Shown piece after piece: positions 1 to 10,606 of a DNA stretch of 64,000 nucleotides. The stretch is from Batkoa obscura (taxonomy: Eukaryota > Entomophthoromycota > Entomophthoromycetes > Entomophthorales > Batkoaceae). The DNA lies in NCBI GenBank assembly GCA_030770535.1, contig JASVEC010000017.1:620001-684000 (forward strand). Direction: 5' to 3'. Position 1 is the first letter of the stretch, and each line of letters begins with the position of its first letter. The translations under genes and the position numbers were made by a program. A model generated the notes under the pieces. It had not been told where the DNA came from and ran no database searches. It worked only from the letters and a program-made list of their open reading frames with translations.

Positions 1-1236
1 CTTATTTGAATCAAGCCCATTTCTTCTCAACCATCGTTCTGGTAATGGTTTCCTTGGTTTTAATTTTTCACTATTAAAAATAGAGCTTGATCTACCAGCT
101 CCATTACTATTATGAGTATTATTAATTGCTTTTGATTGTAATATTTTTAATACAGAATTAATATCTAATAAACCTAATTCACTTAATGCTGGATTAGTAA
201 ATTTATTTCTTGGTAATTTAATAGCTCTAGATTCTTCTTTTTTAATTGGATAAACTTCATCATTGGGTTGTAATCTTCTTGGATATTCTGCATATTCATA
301 ACAAAAGAAATTGATTTTAGAATTAAATGTTGAATATACATTTCGATTAAATGGTTTTAATAAATCATTCACTGATACTCGAAAATTATTAAATGCAAAT
401 CCTTCATATTTAAAGTTGTATAAATTCCTCTTTTTCAACCAAAGATCATAAATTAAATCAACAAAAGCATGATGTAAATAGAATAAAGGGTCATTAGGAG
501 AAATCGAAATACCAAAATCACCTGGATCAGAACCGATAGCAGTATGAGGGGAACCGTGAGCCATTTCCAATTCATAACTAAAATCTGAAAATAAATTCAT
601 ATTTGTTAAAAATAACACTTCTTCAGGATTAGGAAAAGGTGAACAAACTTCCCCTTCATCATATCTTCTTGATAAACAATGAGGATAATCTACTAAAGTC
701 ATCCAATTTTTAAATGGTCCTGATTTCACACAATAACCTTGATGTTTATCACCTTGTCCACCCATATAATAATCCGTTAATACAGGACTATTTTCTGGAT
801 GACGAGCATCATGAGACCAATCCCAATAAGGTAATACAATATTTTGATCAATTTTTTGTAATTCTAATTCAAATAAACGAATGTAATATCGATGCCATGG
901 AAGAAAGGCAGGTACCCCATGAGCTATATCATAATAACTTACATGTAATCGTACCATTTTTTCAAATTTTGTATACCGTTCATTAGGCTTTCTTTCATGT
1001 AATTTATTAATAGCATACATTAATCTATTATAATCTTCTTTACTTAAATCTCGTATTTCTTGTCTCAAAGCTGGTTTAATACATTGACCATTCTGGATAA
1101 TAGCCGAATTGTTATTACGATAATTCACAATAAAACCTAATCGCATTTCTTCTTCCATTGTTAAACTTTGAGTTTCATGGAGGAGTAATAATAATACAGT
1201 TACTATTAAATTATTAAGAATAGGAGTCAATCGCAT
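1..1236 (-). CDS. Secreted tyrosinase (copy 1), 3' end beyond the window
   Basis: A single open frame runs from the ATG at 1236 to the left edge: 412 codons with no stop, so the C-terminus is cut off. Tyrosinases are type-3 copper enzymes that oxidise monophenols and diphenols to quinones for melanin or wall cross-linking. Residues 1-24 look like a signal peptide (hydrophobic VTVLLLLLH). The CuA site has His98, His106 and His115 in the block AHGVPAFLPWHRYY. The CuB site has His227 and His231 in MAHGSPHTAIG and the HH pair 255/256 in DPLFYLHHAFVD. PYWDW at 136-140 is also typical. It is divergent to the second tyrosinase at 1579. No intron is needed, whereas its partner has one inside the CuB region. 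The family call is firm; the substrate cannot be read from sequence. Confidence 0.9.
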   Translation of the reverse strand, partial: MRLTPILNNLIVTVLLLLLHETQSLTMEEEMRLGFIVNYRNNNSAIIQNGQCIKPALRQEIRDLSKEDYNRLMYAINKLHERKPNERYTKFEKMVRLHVSYYDIAHGVPAFLPWHRYYIRLFELELQKIDQNIVLPYWDWSHDARHPENSPVLTDYYMGGQGDKHQGYCVKSGPFKNWMTLVDYPHCLSRRYDEGEVCSPFPNPEEVLFLTNMNLFSDFSYELEMAHGSPHTAIGSDPGDFGISISPNDPLFYLHHAFVDLIYDLWLKKRNLYNFKYEGFAFNNFRVSVNDLLKPFNRNVYSTFNSKINFFCYEYAEYPRRLQPNDEVYPIKKEESRAIKLPRNKFTNPALSELGLLDINSVLKILQSKAINNTHNSNGAGRSSSIFNSEKLKPRKPLPERWLRRNGLDSNK

Positions 1237-1578
1237 TTCTTATTTTGTATTAATAAAAGTAAAGTAATAATAAGGAATCTTTTTTTTAAAAAAAAAGTAA
1301 TCAACTAGCTGAGTTTATTCATTTTAATATTCTTCAATGTTGATCTTTTGAGTTATTTTTAAGAAAATTTCAAAAGTTTAATTGACATTGACGATTAATA
1401 AAATTTGACTAAATTTGGAAAATATTTTATATTCTTAAAATTTGCAAGATCAACTTCCAAATCATCTGTCAATCTAAAGATTATTAATATTGATATCAAG
1501 AAAGATAATAATTTATTATCATTGATTATTTACTATTGTATCAAATTTTAGTTTATTTTTTATTTATTAATATCTTTA
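1237..1578. promoter_or_regulatory. Shared divergent promoter region of the tyrosinase pair
   Basis: 342 bp separate the two tyrosinase start codons, which face away from each other. The stretch is AT-rich with poly-A and poly-T runs near 1281-1292. No open frame or RNA gene is seen. That it drives both genes together is an inference from the geometry. Confidence 0.4.
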
Positions 1579-2905
1579 ATGTTATTAAAAAATCATCAAA
1601 TATTCAGCTTCTTTTTAGTATCTTTATACTATCTATTAACGATAGAAGCCCAAAAATTAAGTATCAAATGTCGGAGCCCAAAACTACGTAAAGAAATTCG
1701 AGAACTAACAAATGAAGAGTATTTTCGATATATCAATGCAATAAAAAAGTTGCATAGTCGACCCTGGAAAGATCGATTATCCCAATATGAACGATTTAGT
1801 AAAACTCATGTTGAAAATAAACCATATGCTCATTCTAGACCTGCTTTTTTACCCTGGCATCGTCGATTTTTAAGAGAATATGAATTAGCATTACAAAAAA
1901 TTGATCCACGAATCATTTTACCTTATTGGGATTGGACCTTGGATTCAGATGAACCTCATTTATCACCCGTGTTGAGTAATAAATATATGGGTGGTAATGG
2001 TAATAGTAGTATTGGATGGTGTATCGGGGATGGTCCTTTTTCTAATTTCAATTTGAATTTCCCAGATCCACATTGTTTAAAGAGAAGTTATAATAATGGA
2101 GATAAAATTAAATCATTTGCAACTACAGAACAATTTGTTGCTTTATTAAATGAAAAAAACTTTTCATTTTTTTCTAGAAGATTAGAGTTATATCATGGGG
2201 GACCTCATAATGGCATTGGTGCTTATCCTGGTGATTTTGCACCTATGCATTCACCTAATGAGTAAGTTTATGAAGTTTAATTTTAGTTTGAATATTATTA
2301 ATTATTAATTATTAATTATTAATTGAATTGTTTTTTATCTTAGTCCCATTTTCTTTTTACATCATTGTTTTATTGATATGATATGGTGGCAATGGCAACA
2401 AAAATTCCCTGAATCGGATCCATATGATGGTAAGAAATATCGTAAGATAGTTCACGGAAAAGATATGTTACCCCCCTTTAAAACCAGTGCAGAATCTACC
2501 TTTGATACAGAACATCCTTATTATTGTTATAAATATCCAGAATATCCAAGAAGAATTCAAGTAGCTACACCTGGTAGTGGCTCCCCAGGAGCAAGAACAG
2601 TGAAACCACCAAGAATTGGGGCTAATCCAGTCTTAGATAAATTTAAAGGACAAACATTAGATGAATTATTATTATCGTTGAAATACGAAACTAAAAAATC
2701 GGGTAGAACTTTAGATTTAAAAGCTTTATTAGATAAAAAATTAGGTAAAGTTACTAAAGTTCCTCAATTGGCACCATTACCTAAAAAATGGTTAGAAGAA
2801 AATGGATTTGATGAAGAAGAAGCTAGAGAAGAAGAAGATAAAGCTAATCAATTATCTACTTTATTAGCAACAATGCCAAACTTTGAAGCATTTAATGCTT
2901 TTTAA
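1579..2905 (+). CDS. Secreted tyrosinase (copy 2), two exons
   Basis: Exons are 1579-2261 and 2344-2905, with an 82-bp GTAAGT...TTAG intron at 2262-2343; the product is 414 aa. The join restores the motif SPNDPIFFLHHCFIDM, which would otherwise be broken. Residues 1-24 form a signal peptide. CuA: His77, His85, His94 (AHSRPAFLPWHRRF). CuB: His206, His210 (LYHGGPHNGIG) and HH 234/235. PYWDWT lies at 115-120. The C-terminal third is rich in Lys and Glu. It is a diverged relative of the copy at 1-1236, with the same order of motifs and a shared Cys-containing loop (PHCL). The tandem divergent arrangement suggests an old duplication. Its role in melanin or cuticle phenol chemistry is family knowledge, not visible here. 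Confidence 0.92.
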
Positions 2906-3000
2906 TAAGAGAAATAAAAATCAGTTTTTATAAGTAGAAAAAAAAAGAATTGTTTTTATTATTATTATTATTTTTATTATTTTTATTTTTATTAAAAACA

Positions 3001-3636
3001 TTAAGCTTGTTTAATAATTGGTACAATAACTGTTGGGCTTTTTAATTTAGATTCTCTTTGATTCTCTTTTAATAAACTTGATTTTTGATCTATTTTCTTA
3101 TTCAAGCCATATTCTTTTAATTTCCTAAACTCAATATTACCTTCTTCATCTAATATTTCCCCCATCCATAATGAACCATAATTCTCTTGTTTAGCTACCC
3201 CAATGACTTTCCATTGATTTCCACTATAAGCTTCTCTATTTAATAAGAAATTAGAAATTGGATTAACTTCTTCTTTCCATTCATTAAACAATACTTCCAC
3301 TCCCGAACTTCCATCAAATGTAATTTCATACCCTTTGTTTTCATAATTAGCTAATTCTAATGGTTTGTTCCATGTACAATTATAAGAAGTCGATACACTA
3401 CATAAAAGTTCCCCTCCCCAATCTAAACTACCGGAGGGGATAGATGGGTTCTGGTTAAGGTTTTTCACGTGGGCAGATGCAGTTTGGGTTAGCTTTGAAG
3501 AGGTGGTGAGCGGCGAGAGACTATTTTCTATCCGTAATGTGTTGATTTTTTCAATTAATGAAGTGGAGAAATCGTCCGCTTCAATTAATGAAGTTAATAA
3601 GATAATGCTAATGAGTCTTAATGAGATTAATTTCAT
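3001..3636 (-). CDS. Small secreted CAP/SCP-like protein, diverged
   Basis: Intronless, 211 aa. Residues 1-20 are a signal peptide ending near LIEA. The rest resembles the CAP (SCP/PR-1/Ag5) fold: an N-terminal helix INTLRIENSLSPLTTSSKL, then TASAHVKNLN, then a CTWNKPLELANYENKGYEI block that aligns with CMWEKPKQFSNYQSNGYEV in the CAP protein at 5666. The Cys-rich HSWY...CCY segment of the other two CAP proteins is largely absent. The C-terminal tail is Lys/Ser-rich instead of the Thr/Ser stalk. It is convergent with tyrosinase 2, with about 95 bp between the stops. CAP proteins are secreted and some bind sterols or lipids; no activity is claimed. The family call rests on similarity to the two neighbours. 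Confidence 0.65.
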   Translation of the reverse strand: MKLISLRLISIILLTSLIEADDFSTSLIEKINTLRIENSLSPLTTSSKLTQTASAHVKNLNQNPSIPSGSLDWGGELLCSVSTSYNCTWNKPLELANYENKGYEITFDGSSGVEVLFNEWKEEVNPISNFLLNREAYSGNQWKVIGVAKQENYGSLWMGEILDEEGNIEFRKLKEYGLNKKIDQKSSLLKENQRESKLKSPTVIVPIIKQA

Positions 3637-4281
3637 TTTGATGTTTTTGTAGTAATGTAAATTAATTAATAAAGTTTCTTTTAAAATTCCAGTTCTAAAA
3701 GAAAGATGATATTAAATATAATATTTATAAGAAAAAAAGATAATTATTTCTATTCATTTTAATTTATTTTATAGTATCAATTAATTCATCATCTTTATTG
3801 AATACTATTTTTATAATTAATGTTATTGACTTATTTATAAAATAATTGAATGAATGAATTTATTATTAATCTGGTTTTTGTTTTTATTTATAAATTTAAT
3901 TAAATAGAACATTTGAAATTAATTAATTAAAGTGAATATTTAAAATCTTCATTTTATAACATTAATATATCCTTTTCTCAATTTTTTCTATGTTTAATAA
4001 ATAAAAAGATAGATTTTTAATTAGTAAACTTTTTTCATTTTTAATAGGACTAGAGACATTTTAGAAAATTAATATTAAATCCATCAATTCCAATTCTATT
4101 GATTTAATTAATAGCCCAACAGAAAATTTATTTCAAAATTTAATCTAAAGATAAAAGTTAATCATCAAAAAAATAATTTCCAAGTAATTGAATTCTAAAA
4201 ATTATCACTAAAAAACTTGCAAAAGAGTAGCAAGAATTGAATAAAAAAATATCTCATTTTCAATGACAAAGAGACTTTATA
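3637..4281. other. Intergenic, no gene seen
   Basis: 645 bp of AT-rich sequence between the CAP gene start and the tRNA. A poly-A run at 4243-4249, which reads as T on the minus strand, could serve as the Pol III terminator of the tRNA. Confidence 0.4.
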
Positions 4282-4354
4282 TGGAGAACCCGGGCATCGA
4301 TCCCGGTGCCTCTCGCATGCTAAGCGAGCGCTCTACCATCTGAGCTAGTTCCCC
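4282..4354 (-). tRNA. tRNA-Ala (AGC)
   Basis: On the minus strand a 73-nt cloverleaf can be drawn. The acceptor stem GGGGAAC pairs with GTTCTCC, including the G3:U70 wobble that is the main alanine identity element, and the discriminator base is A73. The D arm is AGCTCAGATGGTAGAGC. The anticodon loop CTTAGCATG has anticodon AGC. The T arm is CCGGG-ATCGATG-CCCGG. No intron. The first T-loop base is A where T54 is nearly universal. It is the most GC-rich patch in its surroundings. Confidence 0.95.
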
Positions 4355-4590
4355 ATTGAATACTTATTAAATATTTAAATAATAAAATAAGCGTTTTTTT
4401 AAAATTGCATTAATTAATATAAAATGTGTTTTATAAAATAATGCACTTTTAATAAGTAATTCTATAAATGTCCACATTTTTTAATTGGCATAGAAATGGG
4501 ACTTTAAATAATGTATTACTAAGTTTTTTTTGTAAAATTCTAAAGATCAACTATAAAAAAAATTACATTAATTATCGTTTAAAAATTCAC

Positions 4591-4699
4591 TATATGGGGG
4601 TGTTTTTTTTGATTTCATTATTTTTTCCATTTTTTAAGCGCTATTTGAGCGGAAAGATTGTTAGTAAAATTCTTAAACAAAAAAATACACCCCCATATA
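4591..4699 (+). mobile_element. MITE-A copy 1 (reference copy)
   Basis: About 109 bp including flanking TA. Ends are TATATGGGGGTGTTTTTTT and AAAAAAATACACCCCCATA, imperfect inverted repeats of about 20 bp. The middle holds the core AAGCGCTATTTGAGCGGAAA, then TTAGTAAAATTCTTAAACA. TA at both borders fits a TA target duplication. No coding capacity. I define + as the orientation with GGGGGTGT first. Confidence 0.85.
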
Positions 4700-5594
4700 T
4701 AAATTATGTTTACAAGACTATCAATTTTTAAATTTAAGAATATTATATTTCTATTATAATGGATAAATAATAACAATAAAAATTAAAAAACATTAGTTTT
4801 TTTAGTTGTAGTCAATATAAATATTTTAGTTTTAAACTATAAAAAAGTTTAAAGTTTTTAATTGAAAAAAAATAAAAGGGACTTGATAAAACAAGTTAAT
4901 TATTTTCAAGCGATTACCTTATAGAGAGGAAATAAGAATTCTTTATAGATTTTATTAAATATAAAAATTATCCTTTTTGATTCTTTTTTCATTTTAGCAT
5001 TTTTTAATTTTAACTTGTTTACTATTTTTAATATATACTATCAATTCAAAAAACTAGCAACGTGTTTAATTAAAAATTGTTAAGTGGTGTCAGCATAAGA
5101 AGCATAGTAAATAGTTTTAATCTTATTATAATAAACCTTTGAGCACAATTAATTTAATAGTAGCTTGAGTAATCTAATTTTTACTGCTTTTTAAGTTCAA
5201 AGTTATAACTGATGAGCTGTTTTTATTGCACGAGAAGCCAAGTAAATAGTTAAGAATAGGGTGATCATTAGAATAAAAATATAGGTAACTAAGATAAGGT
5301 AAAATCAAAATGTAAAATAGACCAGGGACTTCGTTAAATAAATAATATTAGCCATTGACAAGGGTTTTTAAAAAAGTAAAGGGAAAATGTATTATGTATT
5401 CTTATGAAAACAGTTTACTATAGGCAATAACTTAATAACGAACTTATTTTTAATTTTTGAAAATATAAACTAAAAGTGAATTAGACTAAATAAGTGAAAT
5501 AAACCAAAACAGCGGATACGAGGAAATAGCAGGGATTAATGAAATCAAAGTTACTTGAGGCAATTAATGAGGGTTGGTAACTTTCAATAAAAAC
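4700..5594. other. Intergenic, no gene seen
   Basis: AT-rich spacer between MITE-A copy 1 and the promoter of the CAP gene at 5666. No convincing exon or RNA gene on either strand. Confidence 0.4.
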
Positions 5595-5605
5595 TATATA
5601 AAAAG
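5595..5605 (+). promoter_or_regulatory. TATA box of the CAP gene at 5666
   Basis: TATATAAAAAG lies 71 bp upstream of the ATG at 5666, a usual spacing for a TATA element with a short leader. The AT-rich background makes chance matches common. Confidence 0.4.
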
Positions 5606-5665
5606 AGAAATAGATAACAAAGTTTAATAAAATTAAAAAGCTTTAGATAAGTTATCCAATTCAAA

Positions 5666-6661
5666 ATGCTGTATTTGATTGTTTTAATATTGGTTATCTT
5701 TCAACTTGTTGTGAGCGGTGCTGCAACTAAGGAAGATTTAGAATTTTCATCAGAAGTTTATAAGTTACTAGTAAAAGCAAGAGGCGGAAAGGAAGTTAAA
5801 TATAGTCCAAATTTAGCAAAAGTAGCACAACTCCATGCTGAAGATTTAAATAGCCATCATAACATAAAACAAAGATATTGTAATATGCATTCTTGGTATA
5901 CTACGGGTGATACCAATTGTTGTTACACTGAAGACCATGGACAAGCTAAATGTATGTGGGAGAAGCCAAAACAATTTAGTAACTACCAATCCAACGGTTA
6001 TGAAGTAGCTTATTTTGGTAAAGGTTATGGTATTGGTCCACAATCTGTAGTTGATGGATTTTTGAATTCAAAGGGTCATCGTGTGGTGATTTTAAATGAG
6101 GGCGATTGGAAGAAAGAATGGAATGCTTGTGGTGTAGGACACAAAGGTGGGTATACTACCATTTGGTTTGGTCATGATGAGGATAAAGAAGCTAATAAAA
6201 ATTTCAAATATCCAACTTATGATGAAATCCCAGCTTACCCAATCCAATCTTCCAGTGAATCTATTAGTAATGCTCCAACTCCAACTCCTACCCCTTCATC
6301 TTCTACTCCTAATACTCCTACCAGTTCTACCACCCCTATCGCTGTTATCACTCCACCTCCCTCTACTTCTACTATTTCTGTTACTGATATCACTCCCACC
6401 GCTACTAGCTCAACATCTGCTTCTACCTCTGATACTATATCCTCTACTATCACATCTTCTGCTACCATTGAAACTTCTGCATGCCCACAACCTAGCGTAG
6501 CTGCTTTTAAAAGGGAAGATTTTAAAGGAGATATATGGTATAAACAAGGAGATCAATGGAAATATCTACCCCCATTAACTTGGGTCGTTGATGAATCGAA
6601 AAATCGAGGTTATTTCAAAGCAGCAGAGTCGTTTAAATCTACTTATAGTTATATCGTTTAA
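5666..6661 (+). CDS. Secreted CAP/SCP-domain protein with Ser/Thr-rich stalk
   Basis: Intronless, 331 aa. Signal peptide residues 1-19. The CAP-like domain covers about 20-180: helix EVYKLLVKARGG, VAQLHAEDLNSH, the signature CNMHSWYTTGDTNCCYTEDH, CMWEKPKQFSNYQSNGYEV, and GVGHKGGYTTIWFG. Residues about 190-272 are a Ser/Thr/Pro linker, likely O-glycosylated. The last 60 residues form a separate block with KGDIWYKQGDQWKYLPPL that the other two CAP proteins lack. It is close to the protein at 27861-28799, which shares the HSWY/CCY/CMW/KP pattern. Secretion is predicted from the signal peptide. Open frames antisense or out of frame to the linker are by-products of its repetitive codons. Confidence 0.85.
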   Translation: MLYLIVLILVIFQLVVSGAATKEDLEFSSEVYKLLVKARGGKEVKYSPNLAKVAQLHAEDLNSHHNIKQRYCNMHSWYTTGDTNCCYTEDHGQAKCMWEKPKQFSNYQSNGYEVAYFGKGYGIGPQSVVDGFLNSKGHRVVILNEGDWKKEWNACGVGHKGGYTTIWFGHDEDKEANKNFKYPTYDEIPAYPIQSSSESISNAPTPTPTPSSSTPNTPTSSTTPIAVITPPPSTSTISVTDITPTATSSTSASTSDTISSTITSSATIETSACPQPSVAAFKREDFKGDIWYKQGDQWKYLPPLTWVVDESKNRGYFKAAESFKSTYSYIV

Positions 6662-7931
6662 TCTATCCTATTGCATTTTTAATTTCTAGTCTTTTTTTAT
6701 CTTTTTTTTACCTGGCTGTAATTAATGATAATAGTTTTTTTTGTGATTAATAAATAAAATTAAATAATTTCATCTACAAGCTAAGAATTTTCATTAAATT
6801 GTTTTAAACTTATGATATTTAAATTTTATTAATTAACTTTTACAATAAATCTAAATGAGGGCAGGTATGTTGGAATGCAATATATTTGATAGCAACTTAA
6901 CTATTTTAGATGGGAACTTTTATTCTACAATGGGTATTTAAAAAATAGCCCTATTTTTTTTTTGCAAAAGGAATTTTTGCCAATGAAAGTAGATTCTTTA
7001 AATTGTACATTTCGTCCTAAGACACATTTATAAATCAAGAACATTGTTGCCCAATAAAGTGCATAAATTAATTATGGAAGCAAATTTTGAGCTAATTTTC
7101 AACTAAAAATTTCTCAAGTAAACATATTAGATTATAATTTTATTTTCATTGGGTTGGATAAAACGTTAAGTTATAGTTAAAATTCCCAGACTTAAGGATC
7201 AAATTACTCAAAATGACTTATATGAGCTAATAATTGAAATAGTGCTATTTTAATTATATCAAGTAAAGCTATGAATAAAAATCCGGATACTATTAAGTTC
7301 ATTTATTTTCAAGCTCTATTTAATACGCTTTATATCTTTAAACACTGTAAGTTTTTAATGGCATTGCTCCACTATTGAAAAATTAAATTAAATTAAATTA
7401 AATTTCTCAAATCTTTAATTTGGTTGCAAAATTATTGCACTAAATACTAGAAGAAAAATTAACTAGTAATCCCCTTCTACAAACGAATAAAAGTCGTTGA
7501 AACTAACTATAAATTGTTTAAAATATATTAGTTAATTAAATTTGGATGTTATATTAAGTCAGATTAAATTTAGTTTTCTTATATATTTAGCATTTTACTA
7601 TCTATATCTAGTTTACATTTTGTTCGCATTATCTATTAAACATTCCATTTTGGTCTTCGGCTTACTGGAGGGTATTTTATTCTTTAATTGAGATTATCCG
7701 AAAATCACCATAAATGAGAAGAAGCGTAAGGGCACCAGGACCAAACATTGAGTAAATGCAGTAGACTAACATTATATAATGTCTTCTAAAACTACAAGCA
7801 TATAAGCTAGTACTTTCTTTAGCGTATGGGCTATTTAGCAGTATTTATTAGTCCTTTTAGTTAAAATATTTTGGCTTTAGTGTTATAATTTCCAACAAAA
7901 ATAATATGAGTATTTTAAATTCAATAGAATA

Positions 7932-8093
7932 CAGCTATTGCAACTCTATTGTGACCTAATAAACTATTTATTTAAGAATAAAATTGTCTAAAATCAGGCC
8001 GAATTTAAAGATTCATACTAAGAAAACCTAACAAATAAACAACTGTTTCTAAAAATCACAGTAACTTAAGTCGCAATAGAGTTGTAACAACTG
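7932..8093. mobile_element. Candidate TIR element D (162 bp)
   Basis: The left arm starting CAGCTATTGCAACTCTATTG at 7932 is matched in inverse by the right arm CGCAATAGAGTTGTAAC...CTG ending at 8093, about 27 bp with a few mismatches. Ends are CAG...CTG. No coding. No second copy was seen and no clean target duplication, so the call is tentative. Confidence 0.4.
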
Positions 8094-9857
8094 TAAGGAA
8101 TAAAATAAAGGGGAAAAAGAGGCCAATAGAGGCCAATAATGGGATAAATAAAAACATAGAAAAAGTCAAAGAATCAAGCATAAAAGTTCCTAGTAAAAAG
8201 ATAATCACAAATTACTATGTATTATAAAACTATTATTTAAATCTCTCATCTTTATCAATTATTTAAGATACATTTTATTACCATTTAAAAATTTGTCTTC
8301 AAACAAAAGTGGCAAAAGTTTTGCCATAAATTTTAAATAAAATCACATGTTAATAAAAATAAAGATTTCATCTATCCATAAATATCCTTATTTTTAAAGA
8401 ACCTCTTTCATTGGTTAATTATAAGATGATATTTTATTCTATGGTAATGAAGGGCGGAAAATTGTTACATTTATAATTAATTAAATTGTATCACCATTAA
8501 TATTTACCTTAGTGATAGAATAATGAAAAAATAGTGTATAGGTATGGTAAAACATACGATTCACGATGCTTATAAAACATTTTTTTATCGTCTTTTAAAG
8601 AGAGTATATTATAGAGTCGGTTTGTAAGTAGAATTGGAGTTTAATTGTTAATATATTGTTGTAGTAGTATAACTTCATATTATATGTTACAAATTGACTT
8701 AAAAATTTAAAAACCATTGGGTTTTAAAAAATAAACTACTTTTAGGAACTTAGATTTAAGGTGGTGATAAGTTCCGTTATTCCGGAATTTGCGAACACGG
8801 CTTGTCTATGTGATTATACTACTCATATTTTAAATATACATGTTGTAGGGCCATTTTTCACGTTTGTTTTTTGTAATGCCTTAATGAATTTTTAAAATTA
8901 TTATACCATAACTCTGCTGTTATATATTAAATTTTAATTATTTTACCATAATTAATCAAGTTGAGCTGTTTATTTATTTAAATGGAAACTACATTTTATT
9001 TATTTGTTACTAATGTATATAGTATAAAGAATAAATTTTTTAATTAAATGTGGGATGTTTATTATGCCCTGGGTATTATTTTACTTTAAAAATTTTATAA
9101 GGAGAGAGTATAGTAAAAAATTATGATAGATAATCAAGAATAAGGTTATCGGCATCCTGCCTAGAAAATATAAAAAACTGCTTGATTTGGATGGCACTAA
9201 AGAATTATGAAAGAATCAAGTGAGCAATATTATTAGACAATGGATAATCTCCACATTTAATCACAATATTTTAAAATATTTATTTTTTCGTCATTCTTTA
9301 AGAGTACAAATCCGTCTGTTTAATAAAAATAAAAACACCATTTTTAATTTGATTTTTCAAAAACGGTGTATGATGTTGATATTTAATTTAAATACTCCCG
9401 AAACAATAAAATAATAAACAGTAAGTGGTGGAAAATATCTTTAAAAATAGAGGCAAGGATTTGGCTCTATTCCATTTTTAGTAGAAATGGGGGCTAATTT
9501 TAGGTTTAGCTCGTTTTTACAAAAGTACTGCCATAGTAATTAAGGCATAAATGTAGTTAAATTTGTGCCTGAGTGGTGTAAAATATCTTAGTGGTAAATA
9601 GTTCTTTAGTTATTATATTGAAAAAAAACAACCAACAGTATAATTCTATATACTGGGTATACTAGATGATATTTGTAATAATATAATTTTATATAAGGGA
9701 CATATTAGACAATATTCAATTAATGATATAATATTCATAGTTATTTTTAATAAATTATCAAGTTAAAAATATATTTGTCTAGAAAAGTAATAAGCCGTTT
9801 TAAAATTGTTGGTAAACATAATATTTTATTGATACAAATGACTGTCACTTATAATAT

Positions 9858-9905
9858 ATTAAAACTAACATTAAAACTAGTATTAAAACTAATATTAAAA
9901 CTAAT
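9858..9905 (+). repeat. 12-bp tandem repeat, four units
   Basis: Four near-identical units of ATTAAAACTAAY follow one another. This explains the low-complexity open frame 9775-9972 that crosses it. Confidence 0.8.
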
Positions 9906-10606
9906 ACTTAGCTTCCACATTTATGACAGAAATGATCTTAATAAAGTTAGTTATAAATTATTATCATTTTAAATTTTAGTTGACTTGTTTATGATAATCT
10001 AAAAATAATAAATGTTGAATATTTAAATTAAACTATCCTATAGTTTAATGGTGCAAGTGTGATAGTGGTAATAATACTCTAAATCAATTGAAATAGTAAT
10101 AACCTTCCTTTATTACTAGTTTTGCTTATTTGCTTTTATTAAAACTAAAGTATATTAAGCGAAATCATTGAAGAATTACCATGTAATATTATGAAACAAG
10201 AATATGGACTCATTATGTAGGACTAGATTTTTGCCGTATTATTTCAATAAAAGTATATGAATGAGAATTCATTATAAAAAGAGGTCAATAAGAAATAGAA
10301 AGCTAAAAAAAGTAAAGCTTCTCAATTTTGTCAACTAATTAAGAAAGGGAAAAAAAGAAACTCGAGCAATAGTATTATTTGATTGATTTCAACTTAAATT
10401 ATAAGAATTAGTGAATAATTTATAATCAAATAGATAGAAATAAAATATTATTTTATCATCAGCTTATTATCCAATTGAAAGCGAAATTTAATTTAATAAT
10501 AAGTTAAGAAATCAACTGGTTTATTACTAGTCACTGTAACCAAAGTTAAAATATAAAAAAAAGGCATTCCTTATTTTTTTCTTTTGTTTTCATAAATTAG
10601 AAAAGA

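Larger units (their letters stand above)
6662..10606. other. 3.9-kb gene-poor spacer
   Basis: No gene could be supported on either strand. It holds an inverted-repeat element at 7932-8093 and a four-unit 12-bp tandem repeat at 9858-9905. Short open frames (for example 9220-9414 and 9775-9972) have no recognisable domain and mirror local A/T bias. Confidence 0.45.

Noticed and set aside
714-986. 90-codon plus-strand frame
   Set aside because: Antisense to tyrosinase copy 1, which has all copper ligands on the minus strand.
4468-4731. Open frame of 87 codons on the plus strand
   Set aside because: It runs straight through MITE-A copy 1; its middle is the MITE itself, so it is not a gene.
6147-6500. 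Leu-rich plus frame and Val/Glu-rich minus frame over the CAP gene
   Set aside because: Both are shadows of the Ser/Thr/Pro linker codons of the CAP gene at 5666.
7649-7746. Inverted TTTGGTC / GACCAAA pair
   Set aside because: Too short to stand out in this composition, with no extension of the match.
9220-9414. 64-codon frame
   Set aside because: Low-complexity Asn/Ile/Phe content as expected by chance; no domain or splice partner.
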